Part shown: positions 35,069-48,410 of the stretch, in pieces | Position numbering within the stretch: the first letter of the stretch is position 1 | How the letters are laid out: each line of letters starts with the position of its first letter | Assembly (NCBI RefSeq): GCF_030704535.1 | Contig: NC_081817.1 | Location: 139,001 to 203,000 of the forward strand | Direction of reading: 5' to 3' | Length of the DNA stretch: 64,000 nt | Source of the DNA: Vitis vinifera | Taxonomy: Eukaryota > Streptophyta > Magnoliopsida > Vitales > Vitaceae | Program-made: the position numbers and the translations under genes | The notes under the pieces: model-generated | What the model saw: the letters and a program-made list of their open reading frames with translations, nothing else | Database searches by the model: none | Told to the model about the DNA's origin: nothing

Positions 35069-38000
35069 AAAAGATTATAATAAAAACAATATTTCAATAA
35101 TCCAATCTCAAATAAGTTTTCCAAAAAACAATTTTTTAATAATTTGTTCTTCAAATAAGTTTTTTTCAACATATTTAAGTTGTTTTTAATTATTTTAAAT
35201 AAAAAATTAAAAATATGAAAAGTAATAGTATAAATGTATAATAATATTTATGAAAATAAATAAATAAAATTATTTTTCTGATCAAGAAATATTTTCAAAG
35301 AAAAATCATAGACACCTAAACCTTTGATGCATCTCCTGTTTTTTTTTTTTTTTTTCCGTAATGATGACAACTGAAAAGAAGAAGAAAAAACCGTGATTTA
35401 GAATGGGAGTTTTCTCTTGTCAAAGCTCATCCAAAATGGCCGCCGGGGTGTGAATTAGAAAAAGGAGTGGGCGGTGGGAGATGGTGACAAGGACGGAATT
35501 TTAATTTGTATTGGGTGGTTAATTATAATGGAGTACCCCTTTGTGGGAATGATGCTTTTCGCTTTTACTTTTGTTTTTATGTGAGCCAATCATTATCAAA
35601 AAAATGGATATGCTGCAGCCTTGTCTGCAAGGTTGGCCGGGATTGCACCAATTCTATTATAAATAAAACCACAATAATTTACTCCTATTATTTTTTTGGG
35701 AAGCAAACCAAAGAAACTAATTAATAAGCTAAATGTTGCATCATCATTTGTTAATTAGCGTAAATACAGTGGGGGAGGGGGCGGGGGAGGCGGAGGATGA
35801 TGTTATGGATAAGACATGTGGTTTAAAAAATGAAGTCTGGGTCAAGCCTTACATGTATAAATTAGTTTGTTTAGTGTTAAAATATGGTTTTGTGAATAAA
35901 TATGTGGATAGCACTTGTTGGGCATACAATAGCTCCCACTAATAAATATGTGGATATGAAACCCAAGCTTCATCATATGCTGACAACTAATATTGGTTGT
36001 TTAATTTTTTCAAATTATATGTTGTATAAGATTGTCTGTTTGTAGCCAATTCAATCTGTCGAATCATGGCCACTGCTTTTTGCTGAAATGCGTTCTTCTC
36101 TATAGTGCTTACTGCATACTTCATACTTCATACTTCATACCCACTTCCCTGTAGGGTACATGGGAAGTTAACAAATAGAACATCCATGAAAGTTTGAAGG
36201 GAATTCAAGGAGTTTGATGGTTTGTCATCGGATATGTTTAAAAGAATTTAATAAATTCTTAATACTGTATATAAACGTGTTTATTTATTATGAGTAATGC
36301 ATAATGTTTATACATGAAGATTGGGCCTTTCCAAAATATTTTGAGTCTTTTTACATGTAAAGGATTTATTTGTTGCCAACGTAACTTAAGTTGAAAAATT
36401 ATTCTAGAGGCAGATGTGAACTGTTTGAGTTGACAAAGCTATTGAGATAATTAAGTTTTAAAAATAGTTTTGATAATTTTAAAAAATAATTTTTAGTTAA
36501 GCACTAGAATAAAAATTATTTAAAATTTTTAAAACTTCGTCAAACACCTTATTATTATTAATAAAAGATGACTTTCCGCTCAGTCATTCATTCATCATGG
36601 CTTGTGCAACTATTTTAAAGAGAAGCAAATAATGATGTGAAAAAGACCCATTCACATCTCTAACATTTGGAGGAAGTGGGTAACAAATACTTAAATTTCC
36701 AGAAAATACGGAATGTCTCATGGCTTATCATCATAGCTTGGGTGATAAGGGAGCTAGAGAATAATGTGGCGGACAATATCATTCACAGATGCATGCCTTA
36801 GATTTCCACACCTTTTCCTTGAAAAAAAGAAAGAAAAGAAAGGGAAGAGAAGGGCCCACAACCCCAAGCATTGTGCGACTTGGACAAATTTTTTCCCACT
36901 ATTAACCTATTTTTCTAACTAAACATTAGTTGAGGTGAGACAACAAGTAATCCATTAAGTGATGTATTGTAACAAAATATACAAATTCTTAATTTAAAAA
37001 TCTATGAAAATTTGAGTCTAACTATGCTATCCAATGTAATCATGACTAATGTCTGTCCAATGTTTCATTATTTTATATTTTATACTTCCATTTGTACTTA
37101 TATTTAATCTCATTTTTGTTTATACCTTACCTTAATTATTTTATATTGTAATTACATTTTTTTCGTTTTGTTTACTTTCTTTTGGTCTCGTGTATTTATC
37201 TTTTTATTTCACTAATCCTTAATGAAGTTTTTTTTTGTTTTGCATTAAATTAAACTGCATGCATCATTCTTTGCATGACCAAATTATTAAGATGTGTGAA
37301 ACTTAATTATTATTTTAATGACACAAATTGGTCCTACACAAAAATAGCATGTGGATTATTCTGTGGTAAGGTTGCCCCGAGGTGATAAATCCCCTTTTAG
37401 TTAAAGATAGCAGAACCACCTAGACAAAAATTTTATTAGGCCATTTTAAGTTGAAGTATTTTGAGGATTTTACATATATAATCTAGTCACCTTAATTATG
37501 TTATGTTTAGGATAATTACCTTGGTTAGATTATTGAGAATAATAGAGAAATGTAAAAGAAAAATTTTAAACGGTATGAGACTTTTTATAATTTTCTTATA
37601 AGTTTCATTTCATCAAAGTAAAAATTTATGGTGATTGCAAGTGAATGCAACTCTTATATTGAAAATGAATCATTATAAATCTTATATATTCTTATACAAA
37701 TTTTTCATATTCATTTATTATCATTTTCAAAAATAAGATTAAGGTTATGTTTAGTTTCCGAAAAATATTAAGAAAAGAAAAAAAAAATGTAAAAGAAAAT
37801 GATTTTTTCATGTTTAGTTGTCCTATGAAAAATATAAAAGAAAATAAAATATAATTAAAATTAATTAAAAACTTATGTATTTATAAATTATTTAATCTTC
37901 ATATTGATGAGTTAAAATGAATAAAATGAGTTTGAAGTAACAAAAAAAATAATTTATCGACTTTTAATCTATTTCTTTATTTTTTTTTTTCATTCTACGT

Positions 38001-40240
38001 TTCATTTGTATTTTCTTTCCTTTACATTTTTTCTGAAATTTTATGAACCAAACATACCTTAGAGTGTTTTAATCTAACATTGGTTACTTTCTTTGAGTGT
38101 CATTCTAGCCAACATACTCCTACAACATGATACTTAGTGCATTAGTTACAATATTACATGGGTTAAGGAGCACATCACTTAATCTCCTTCGCTTACGGTT
38201 AAGATTATTAAGACATCTAATCTCATTTGTTTTCATGGCTAGCTTTAGTTCCTCGATGTTAGTGTCACAGTCGGCTTAATAGAGTGCTTCCACGGATGGT
38301 GTTTTTTCCTATTTCTATTTTCTACACTTCCAACGGTTTTTTGCACTCCGGAAAATTCTCATCTTTTAATAACCTACCCCACCCCCAGTGAAGGGACTGC
38401 ATATGGTAAATTAAACTGACCGTCGGTAGTACTATAGTCTTGTTTTGATGGTTTGACCCGCAAGCTTTTGATTGGTGAGGGATAAGTTCTTTTGAAAACC
38501 CAAATGTTGTGACAAGGACTAGCTCTGCTCATGGCGAGAGTCATCGATATTTCTTCAACTCTGCCATCACACTGAAACCTATAAATCCACAGCATTATGT
38601 CGACAATTTCAGCCAATTGTTAAGCCATGATGCTACATGGTGCTTAGTTTTTTTGGGCCCCACGTTGATGAGATTGTAAATGTAAGACTATACCACCAAT
38701 GAGCAACACAAGTTTGTAGTGGAAGGTGGGTGTTGGGGCTGTGCCTTCAAATTTGACTCATTGGGTCATGGCTGTCATGGAATATAGAGTCGGCAGATTT
38801 GCAGACAAAATAATGGTGACCAAAGTGCATATATGCCACCGACCCCCTCACACCTTGCCCAGCTTCATTATTGTTTCCATGATTGGTGTCTTGGGTTGTA
38901 CAGTAAATATGAGTTGTGTCTTTCTATTCATCATCATCCACCTCCACTCTCTGATCGTGAATTTTTTATGCTGTGCCAGAGAAGACATGTGCACCAACCC
39001 CATCAGCCTACCAAGTTTACATTAAAAACCCGGTTTCAGCTCATACATTCGTACAACAAAACATTTTGTACTTGTTTGATAATTTTTATTGCAAATAGTT
39101 TTCTATTATCTTAAATGAAAAATAGGATTTTAAATTTGAAAGTATTTTTTTGTTTTTTTGAAAAACATTACTTTTTTAAAAATAAATTCAAGATGTGTTT
39201 TCCTTTTAATTTTTTTGTAAAGTGTTTTTAGGTAACCCTACAAAGATGATGAATATTTCAAATATATATGAAATTTTATTCTTCAAAACACTTAAAAATT
39301 ATTCTTAAGAATCATTCTCACAAAGTATTTTTTGATATATATATACATATATTTAAAATATTATCAAATATAATTTTTTAGTACCCAATAAAAGGATAAC
39401 ACTAGGAGAGACCGAGAGACATTTCGAAGTAATGATGATTGATTTTAGGTGAAGTGTGAGAGACAGGGATGAGTTTTGGTGAATGGGCATTGTGTGTCAA
39501 GTACAATGGTCATATGAGTTGGATTTTTAACGACAGATGGGGAAGAAGTGAGCTGCAGTTGATCTAAAAGCCAAGAGCTTCTATAATGTTTTAGAAAGCA
39601 AAATTTTAAAATAACTTTAAACTATTTTTTATATTTTTAATTATTTTGAAAAAATACAAAAATATCTTATATTTGTTTTAAAGATCTATACATATTTTAG
39701 AATAAATGGATCTTTAATTAATAAAAAAAATTGTAAAAGATGTTTTTATATGGAAGAAAAGTAAAAAACTATTTCCTATTCAAAGGATAGAAAAATGTTT
39801 CCTAAAGCGCCATGATGAACAATAATTGTTATTACCATTTATCAATTCCCATCATTCAATTTTGCGGAAGCAAGAAGGTTATCAAAGTATAACCAAAGAT
39901 AGAAAAAAATATATGTTAAATGTGACGGAAATAGGGAGAAAATATCATCTAAATTCGAAATCTAAGCTGTGACTCGAAGTTGTTACCATATACCCCTCTT
40001 AGAAACCGATTTATGTAGCATAAAACAAAAACAATATTTTATAAAATCACATACAATAATTTATACAAATCTAATGGTATCAAAATCAAAGTATGTTAGT
40101 TAAAATTAATCTATCTACGTTCTATTTAATTTATGTGACTTGGAGTTGGATTTTGAAGATACCGTACACATTTTTACGCAAACTTCATGGTAATTGGTAA
40201 GTTACACTCGTTTAACTAGATCGCGTTTATGAGACATCTG
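34376..40240. other. Gene-poor intergenic stretch
   Basis: About 5.9 kb of AT-rich DNA. Apart from the (TA)n run at 35014-35065 and the PIP1 promoter at its left end, I see no gene, conserved domain or clear element. Short frames near 38374-39114 have no recognisable product. The right end is promoter and leader of the GT64 gene. Confidence 0.55.
35014..35065. repeat. (TA)n microsatellite
   Basis: About 25 uninterrupted TA units; likely polymorphic. Confidence 0.95.
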
Positions 40241-40682
40241 GATTGTATGAGCCGACTCACGGCAACTACCCTGTGTTAACTCGGACCCATGAGAGAGAAA
40301 ACGACGTCGTCGCCTTCTTTGGAACGTAATCCCGTTGGTTAGTCTACGGTGAAGGGTCCAGAGGAGAACCGATCTAATGGAAATGTTTGTGGTCAACAGT
40401 CGAAATCACCGTATGATGTGCGATCCCTGCATCATCCAACGGCTTGGAACTGGCTTGCATGATCATAATGATAACACTCCCTGTCTACCTCTTTTACACC
40501 CTAGAAGCCTGGGCATCCCGATTTTGAAACGGATACTGACGCTGGATTCATCGGACACAAGATCGATTAAAGAGAGCGACGGCAGCGGCCTCCAGTCAGC
40601 AAATCACAGACCTCCATCGCAGATAATCTCGTGATGCTTGGTGGTTTTCAGATCTGCTGCCGGAACCGGAGGAGCATGGTGA

Positions 40683-43600
40683 ATGGAACATCGTAGAAGC
40701 AGGCGAGCGGTGATGAGAGACCGAGACCATAGGACTGCGATGCAGAGGTTCCGTCAGGGGGCGATCTCGGCTGTTGGATCGGTGAAGATTAAGCTTCTGA
40801 TCTGCAGCTGCATCGCTTTCTCGGTGTTCGCGCTCGTCAGCCGCACCGCGGATTCTATGCGATGGAGTCGTCGTACTGATACCCTCGATATCTACCCTGT
40901 TTCAAGGTCCTATGCTCTCTTTTTAGTGTCTATTTTATTAATCACTTTTATATTTTGAAAATTTAAGCGAATTTTTTCCTTTCCTTTTTGAATGCGAGGC
41001 TTGGTCACTTGGTGCACAAACACTTTTGGAAACTTAGTTTTGATTTGCAGTTAAGTCTATTGGTTTGAATTTTCCATACCTCTCATTTTGGAGGTGATTG
41101 GGGAGGTCTTGTCGAGGAAATATAGGAAAATCTAGGAATGATTTTACAAGTATATTTTTGGATTTGCGGAATAGTCTCCTTTGCTGGGAAAAATACATAG
41201 ATAAATAAACTGAGGAGGATGAGATAGTAGTACACAAAATTTGAAAGAAGGATGTGATCGTTTTGAAAGGGCAGAATTTGATAAGATGGCGTATTGTGGC
41301 AGGATAGTGGAAGAAAATGGCTAAATGCCCCAAACCTAAGGAGAACTCAACAAATTTACATTCATTTTAACTAAACATTTTCATGTTGACCTGTGTGAGT
41401 AAAGGTTTTTGCGATTTAAAGGTTTATTACTCAAACTAGTAAGCTTTGAAGAACAGTAAGTAGGTAGATTTAACAGGCACTATTATTTTGCTTGAAATTA
41501 GTAACCATATTTATCCTTATTAAGGTCAATTTCACTTTTTCCTGGACTCTTATGCTGCATGTCATATTTTTGCGTGCAGGAGGGGTTATAATATTGTGAT
41601 TAACACTTGGAAGAGAAATGATCTTTTGAAGCAGTCCGTCTCCCACTATGCATCGTGTTCTGGGCTTGATTCTATACATATTGTGTGGAGTGAGCCTGAT
41701 CCTCCATCAGAATCTTTCATTAAATTTCTGCACCATGTTGTGCATTCTAATTCCAGAGATGGTCGAAAAATCGTATTGAAATTTGATATCAATAAGGAAG
41801 ACAGCCTGAACAACAGATTCAAAGAAATTAAGGATTTGAAGACAGATGCTGTCTTTTCGATTGATGATGATATTATATTTCCTTGTTCTTCCGTAGAATT
41901 TGCTTTCAATGTCTGGCAGAGTGCACCAGACACAATGGTAGGATTTGTTCCCCGTATGCATTGGATTGATCAATCGGTATGTCTTATCTCTCTCTGCTTT
42001 TTTGGTTCTTTTTAGTCTTACTATAATTCCTTCTTTCTGAAAGTCCATCAGTATATAACTTTTGTGCTTATCCTTGGTTTCATGGTCTGAAAAATTTATA
42101 GTACTTGTATTCTTGTTGAATTCTAAGCTTTTGTTCAGCATACCCTGTAGCTAGGTGAAGAATCATTTTTCATAAAAACAAAATGCATTAGAACCATCAT
42201 ATTTATATCCTCCATGACAACTCAGTTAATATGCCTTGGAAGATTCAGAAATTTGCAACATTTGATCCTAGCTTGTCTGAAAACATAAGGATGTCTAACC
42301 AACCTCATGGGCATGTGAGCAGACATCCTAAATAGTTTATTTAAACACCCAACAAACACCTCCCTCTGGCATAAGGTCCTTGATAATAATTCTGGAATGC
42401 TATCAGAAATTAATGATTCTGGAATCTCTTTCCACTTTCAAGCGCATATGGGAAACTAACTTGTCTAAAAACCTAAGGATGCCTAACTAAACCTATGGGC
42501 TTGTGATTAAGCATCCTAAATAATTGATTTAAATTGATTTAAATGTTTAACAAGAGCCTCTCTTTGGCATGAACCACCTCAATAATGAGTCTGCATGTGT
42601 TGAAAACTATGTTTACATTGAAATCCATAGGCCATTTTTATCTGAAGATGTGATGCAGATAAGGTTTTTCCTTTCTCTGAAAAGAGAGGAGGGAGGGAGA
42701 GAGAATCTAGTGTTATCAACCATCCTGTTGGATAGGAGGGAGATTTGGTGGTCTTGTAGAAGGGGAATTGTTACAAAAACTGAGTCTATGGTGAGGGGGA
42801 GTTGGTTCTTGTTCTTTTGTGCTTGTCTCGGGATAGGAGAGGGCTTCAGAGGTATGACTTGTAGATCAACCACATTGTTGATCTTTCTAGAACCCTAGGA
42901 TGCTGCTTTGCATGGAAGACTGGGTTATTTAACCAGAAACTAGATAGTTTGGATTAGGAGTATGCCACCTTATTTAATGCATTTTTGTGGGACTTCTTCC
43001 CTCTCAAGTTTTATTGGATTTAATCTTGAGGATGGTTGATTTTTCTAGTGCTGCCTTTTTTGGATTCCCTCTTTGTTACTTTCTGCTGTTTGCTTGAAGG
43101 GTATTCAATCCCTATATTTCTTTTGTCATCATTGGTGATATTTTTCATCAAAAAAAGATTCTCCCAATTATCTTTATGAGTTGTTTGCCTGCCACTGCCA
43201 TATCTGAACAAGGCCTTGTAACTTGAACTCCAAAATAAGTCAATACCAAAAGTCAGGAACAGGAACCAAGTGCTAATCTAATACCTGCTAACGTCAAGTA
43301 CCCTGATATTTAAGACATTGATTTGGTTAATTTAAAGTTTTGGAATGTTGATATATTGTCATACCAGTGAACTTACTTTTTTTTGTGTTTTACATTTTAT
43401 TTTAAGTAATCAGATTTTTTTTTAGTAGAATATTCTATCCTCTTCCCATTTCATTATCATGTATTTTATAATTGGATCTCTGGCATGAATTACTCTACTG
43501 TCAACTTGTGAAGATGTACATTGAAGAACTTGTGACACATCATACTGAGCTTCTTGTTGTTGTAGATGGTAAATAATTGAATGATGTATTTTTTTCCAGT

Positions 43601-44068
43601 GATTTATGGTAAAACTTGGGACTTGGAAGTATCAGTTTGTGGGTCAAATTTGATTTTGTTGGCATGATCTTTCATATCTACAGTCCTCGGTTTTTCCATT
43701 GGATTGAAATAGGAGCCAGAAAGCCAGCTGCCTGAAAGATGTTATCTATGTCAAACATTCCTTCTATTAACTGGCAAGTTTTTATATGCAGAAAGGCAAT
43801 ACAGGTTCCTATGTTTATGCTGGATGGTGGTCTGTTTGGTGGACGGGTACATACAGTATGGTACTTTCGAAGGCAGCTTTTTTCCATAAAAAGTATTTCA
43901 GTCTGTATACGAATGAGATGCCAGCCTCAATCAGAGAATTTACAACCAAAAACAGGTTTCTTGTCCCCTTGATTAATCTACATAGAGCATATTGTTTACC
44001 ATTTTCTTCCCTGATTGTTGAATTGCATTGCTCATGTATTCTCTTTCTCCCCTGAATATTGGTATTGG

Positions 44069-44100
<32 letters not shown>

Positions 44101-44967
44101 ATTCCTTGTTGCAAATGTGACTGGTTCTCCCCCTATATGGGTGAAAGGTAAATGATACATATGAACTAAATTGTGTACTTCTTTGATTTCTTTTTCTCAT
44201 CCTGTACTTTTTGTTTATTCATTTCACTAGTGTTTTATTCCTTGCAATGCACAGAGATCATAGTTATTAATATGTTTAGGAGAAACTCATATTGACAACA
44301 AAGGCTTGAAGTTAATTGAAATGAAAGTCAGAGTGCTGCAAACTGCAAAAAAGAGATCTTGTTTAACAAAGTAATACACAATTTAACACAACAAAATCTT
44401 TATACCCTCTATAACTTGGGGCTGGCTGCATGCTCTATTTCTGCCCATGTCTTTTGTTAAATGACAGGCCATTATGTATTTTTCTTATTGCTTCGATCCA
44501 CATTGTTTTTCTCTTCAACTTTGCACATGGTCTAACCATCTTAGCCAACTTTCTCTTATCTTGTCCTCAATTGATGCAGACATTAGTTTCTATGCATATT
44601 TCACACCAGTCCTCTGTATCCTGTTAACTCATCCTCTTTAAGTAATGGTGAGGAAAGCTGTACTTGTATTTAGCATTAGGTAATGGAAATTTAAGTGATA
44701 AAGTTGCGGCAGAAGAAGTATGCTCCAATGTCTGTTTGAAATTGCCTTTTCATTTCTTTTCTTAATTAAATTTATTCTGAAGATGCATCTTGACCTGCCA
44801 TTGCAGGTAAGATATTTGAGATTGGTTCAACTGGAATCAGTAGCTTGGGAGGTCATACTGAAAAACGATCCCAGTGTGTGAACAGATTTGCCATGGAGTA
44901 TGGACGAATGCCCTTGGTATCTACTTCCATGAAGGCTGTAGATAGCAGGAGCAGCTGGTTTTGGTGA
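40683..44967 (+). CDS. Glycosyltransferase family 64 (EXTL-like), type II membrane protein
   Basis: Five exons, 40683-40906, 41580-41976, 43792-43955, 44077-44147 and 44807-44967, with GT-AG borders and matching phases, total 1017 nt (338 residues). A basic N-terminus and one hydrophobic segment (about residues 36-53) fit a Golgi type II anchor. The catalytic domain begins RRGYNIVINTWKRNDLLKQS, the typical GT64/exostosin C-terminal domain start. It carries the DxD metal/nucleotide-sugar motif in SIDDDIIFP (D170-D172) and later the GWWSVWWTGTYSMVLSKAAF and NCEDIAMSFLVAN motifs. The Glu-Asp of the last is a conserved catalytic region. In plants this family transfers sugars to glycosyl inositol phosphorylceramide lipids or related acceptors. 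The length suggests the smaller single-domain members. The exact donor sugar cannot be read from the sequence. Confidence 0.93.
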
Positions 44968-46191
44968 TGCTGGAGTTTCTCCTACACTCAGTTGTTGATT
45001 TTCCTCAGATTTTGTTCTGCTGGTTGGGCAATTCCAATTCTTCTTTTTCCTACTTGTATAATACTGAAGTTCTATCAAATTTACGCCATTTTGAAGATAG
45101 AAGCTGATTCAGCATTTTCATTTAGGATGATATCTTGTATTCTTTATATAGTAACTTGATGGGCAGTCGCCATTTTTGACATTTCTCATCATTGTCAGTT
45201 TAATTGAACACGCTAGGGTTTTACTTGCAGAATTCCTCTTTCATGTTTGATGCTGACTATTGTTTGCTTTTTGATACCATAGTAATACCCAAATTGTGAT
45301 TAAGCATTAGTGATTTTGCGACAAAATGTTGTTGAGTGGGATGGTCAGTAGCCTTCTTTACGCACACAATAAGCTAATGTTGTGGAAATGCTTAAATGTG
45401 AGAAAAATGAGTTAACAATTTTGATCTTAGCTTGCATTTAAAAAGACAATTAAAATGGAGGGTCATAGACATAATTAACAAAAGGGGAGCAGGTATGGGA
45501 AATGAAAGAGACAGAAATGAATAGATGTAGTATACCACCATTTGGCTGTAGCATGAAATGAAGGACAAAAAATGCTCACCCAGAGAAATGGTCTAAAGCT
45601 TGAAAGTTTGGGTAATATGAGGCATCTTCACAGTTAGTTGTCTTCCTTGTTCTTTTTCCCGAAATGAACATTTTATTCCACTATGCAGTTGAGGGACTGG
45701 GGAGATGGCTAAGATCGGGGAAAATGGTTGGAGAATGGTTATGCATGCCAACAAACACCTCTGATGGACACCCACTGGAGCAGAGCATGGTTTTGATGCT
45801 CCACCATACTTGAGGTTTAATGTATGGATATTGGGATTAGAAAATTTTGAGATTATTTCAAAGCTCGAAAGAATAATTCCAAGCTACAAATTATTCTTAT
45901 TTTTTCTCGCAGCAAATCCTAAGGCAAAATCTTCTTCTTCCAAAATTGTTTGTCAACAAAAAAAATGCATTTCAATTAGGATTTCAACATCTTTTATGCA
46001 TTTTTTTATACGCTAATATTCTGTTTGTTCTACACGAAAATAATTTAAAGCTTATTATTTCTGTAAGTTTTGACAAATATTTGTTACAAAAAATAATTTA
46101 AAAGATGTTTATAAATAATTTAGAAGTGAAAATATTTGAAAAAAATAGAAGAAAATTAAAAAAAAAAAAAGAAATTTATGCGGTGCGGGAA
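44968..46191. other. GT64 3' UTR and intergenic DNA
   Basis: The first few hundred bases are the probable 3' UTR. The remainder shows no supported gene. Confidence 0.5.
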
Positions 46192-47063
46192 GGTTCAAAA
46201 TATCGGTCGAGTCCGAGCGCCTCGAACCTTTGTGCTCTGAGTCCGATACTCGATACTATCTTCAATACAAACCCAACTAAGAATTGGTTAAACTTAGTCA
46301 CCTCCATTGAGATTCTAAGTGACTCGATTGAAATTAGGAGTTCAATCGTTTAAGATCTAAATATTCTTAGACTAAACCAAATTTTTTTTCCCTTTTAAAT
46401 CACAACAAAAAATAACCAAAACTGAGAAATCTATAATAAAAATGAGAGATTCTCTTAAAAATAAAAAAAAATTCAAGACCCATAGCCATGAAGGATTGGT
46501 GAGAAACATCACATTCTTTCATTGATGATGATCTTTGCATGTTGGTGTTGCCTCTCCTTGCTCGATCTATGTTGTTTGGCTACTTTTGCCTCTGCAAACC
46601 GGTATCCCGTGGTGTGAATAAGTGATGTTTGAGATTGATAATTGAAGAAAAGGGCTTAATGTATTATTTTATATAAAAATGATTTGTTATTTCAAATGTT
46701 CATGTATTTGCATCATTTTACCTTTTATCTCATATGTCAACAGTAATTGGAATTAGAAATTTGAAAATTAGTATTTTATATATTAAATATGGTATGAATG
46801 ACTTTAATTTAGGTAATATATTATTTTATATGGTAATGGTATTATATAAGGTGTATTATTTTATATGTTAATTTATTGTTAATAATTTAAGAAATTATTT
46901 GATTTATTATTATGTCAAAAATTTATTATTAAGTTTATTAGTTTCTTAATTCATTTAGTTATATTAAAAATAATTTTTATAATTTTTTGAACTTTTAAGT
47001 ATCTTATTTTGCATATCATACTGAACCGAGATGCCGGTACTGAGTCAACGACCATTTTGAACC
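46192..47063. mobile_element. Possible decayed DNA transposon (imperfect inverted ends)
   Basis: GGTTCAAAATATCGGTCGAGTC at the left and, inverted, GGTTCAAAATGGTCGTTGACTC at the right enclose about 870 bp of mostly AT-rich sequence. Target duplications are not clear, and the inside has no transposase. The class is uncertain. Confidence 0.35.
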
Positions 47064-47262
47064 ATGGTAAAAGGTCAGACATCAAGGAGGCATCCAAAAA
47101 AATTGTCCAACCCTACACTTTTGTTAGGATTTTTAAGATATTAGAAGAGAATAAATGTAAATAGAAAAAAGAAGGTAGATGAAAGTTGAAGTTTAAGGAT
47201 ATTTTGGGTTTTTAATTAAGGGGTATTTTTGTTCTAGAAACCTCATAATCCTGAGTGGATGC

Positions 47263-47952
47263 TGTAGGGACCCCTCCTCACACGTGGTACACATCTCCTA
47301 ATGATACGTGGCACACATTCTCATCCGAATTTCCCCAAGAGTACACGTGGCGCGCTTCTCCTATTCGGACTCTCTCAAGGAGAGGTACACGACACTCACA
47401 AACATAACATCCGGACGACTGCCACAGCGCATCCGGACGACCGACATACACTATCCGGGTATGTTTGTCTGGATCATTGACTGAAGTAAGCAAGTCTTAT
47501 ACGTATCCACCACCTGCAGGGTGAAAGGACAAGAATGAAGTGACAACAAGTCACTTCCTATGATCACTTCCCACGATTTCTAACAGTCGCAGCAACTACC
47601 ACGATCTCTGTCAGCCGCCCGTAGGGTGATGATGACCCTGCCACCACCTAGTGTCATTATGACAACACAAAATATCTCTCTACCATTAAAGAGGGAAACA
47701 AAGCTTCTAATACTATATATATGAACCTTCACACAAAGAGGAAGACAAGTTTGTTATACTTGGTAAAAGACCAACTGATTTATCTCTATCTCTCTAACCA
47801 TGGCTGAAAAAACCATCGGAGGGTACGTCCGAACACCCTGTCCGGACGTCTTTTACAGGTAGTACGATTGAATCAAGAATCTATATTGGTTGAGATCGTG
47901 CGTCCATCCATTTGGCAACTACGTGGATCACCAGGGACGCGAGGCCTCAACA
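47263..47952 (+). mobile_element. Solo LTR related to the Gypsy element at 53193-63688
   Basis: 690 bp, TGTAGGGACCCCTCC to GAGGCCTCAACA, flanked by a perfect target duplication GATGC (47258-47262 and 47953-47957). Read on the plus strand it follows the minus-strand LTR of the Gypsy element: the same start, ACGTG boxes, TCCGGA motifs, TATATATA near 47712, CCAACTGATTTAT and CCATGGCT..AAACCATCGGAGGGT. It is clearly diverged. No internal sequence remains, so the element was lost by LTR-LTR recombination. Confidence 0.93.
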
Positions 47953-48410
47953 GATGCCACGAGTGATGCATGTATAATTTCTCGTTCACTTCTATAAGCA
48001 TGGATGGTAATAATATAGGGGTAGGAAATTGAAAAGAGGAGTAGATATTTAGTTGATATTTTATCATACTTTGCATAAATATCTTATAAAATTTCAAATA
48101 TAATACAAAATAAATTCAAACAATTTTTTATTTATGATAAATTATGAAAAGAAATTAAAATAATTATTGTTATCTTACAAACATTTTTATGATGTTAATA
48201 TTAGTACACATTGTTAAATTCTTTTCTTTAAAAATCTAATCTTACATGGGCATTATCATTTTTCAAAATTTCATTTATAATTTTTATTTGTTATTCAATT
48301 TCTTTTGAATTTATTATTTTATTTTTATGAAAATTTTCATCTTAATCAATATTGAAATCTCCTTCCATATTTCCATAAAAATCAAATCATTGATATTTGT
48401 CTCTCATCAG

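Noticed and set aside
38374-39114. Several overlapping frames of 80-99 codons
   Set aside because: They occur on both strands without splice partners, domains or coding bias. They look like chance frames in intergenic DNA.
40377-40634. 85-codon frame upstream of the GT64 start
   Set aside because: It lies in the probable 5' UTR, has no recognisable domain, and does not join the GT64 frame. At most it is an upstream open frame.
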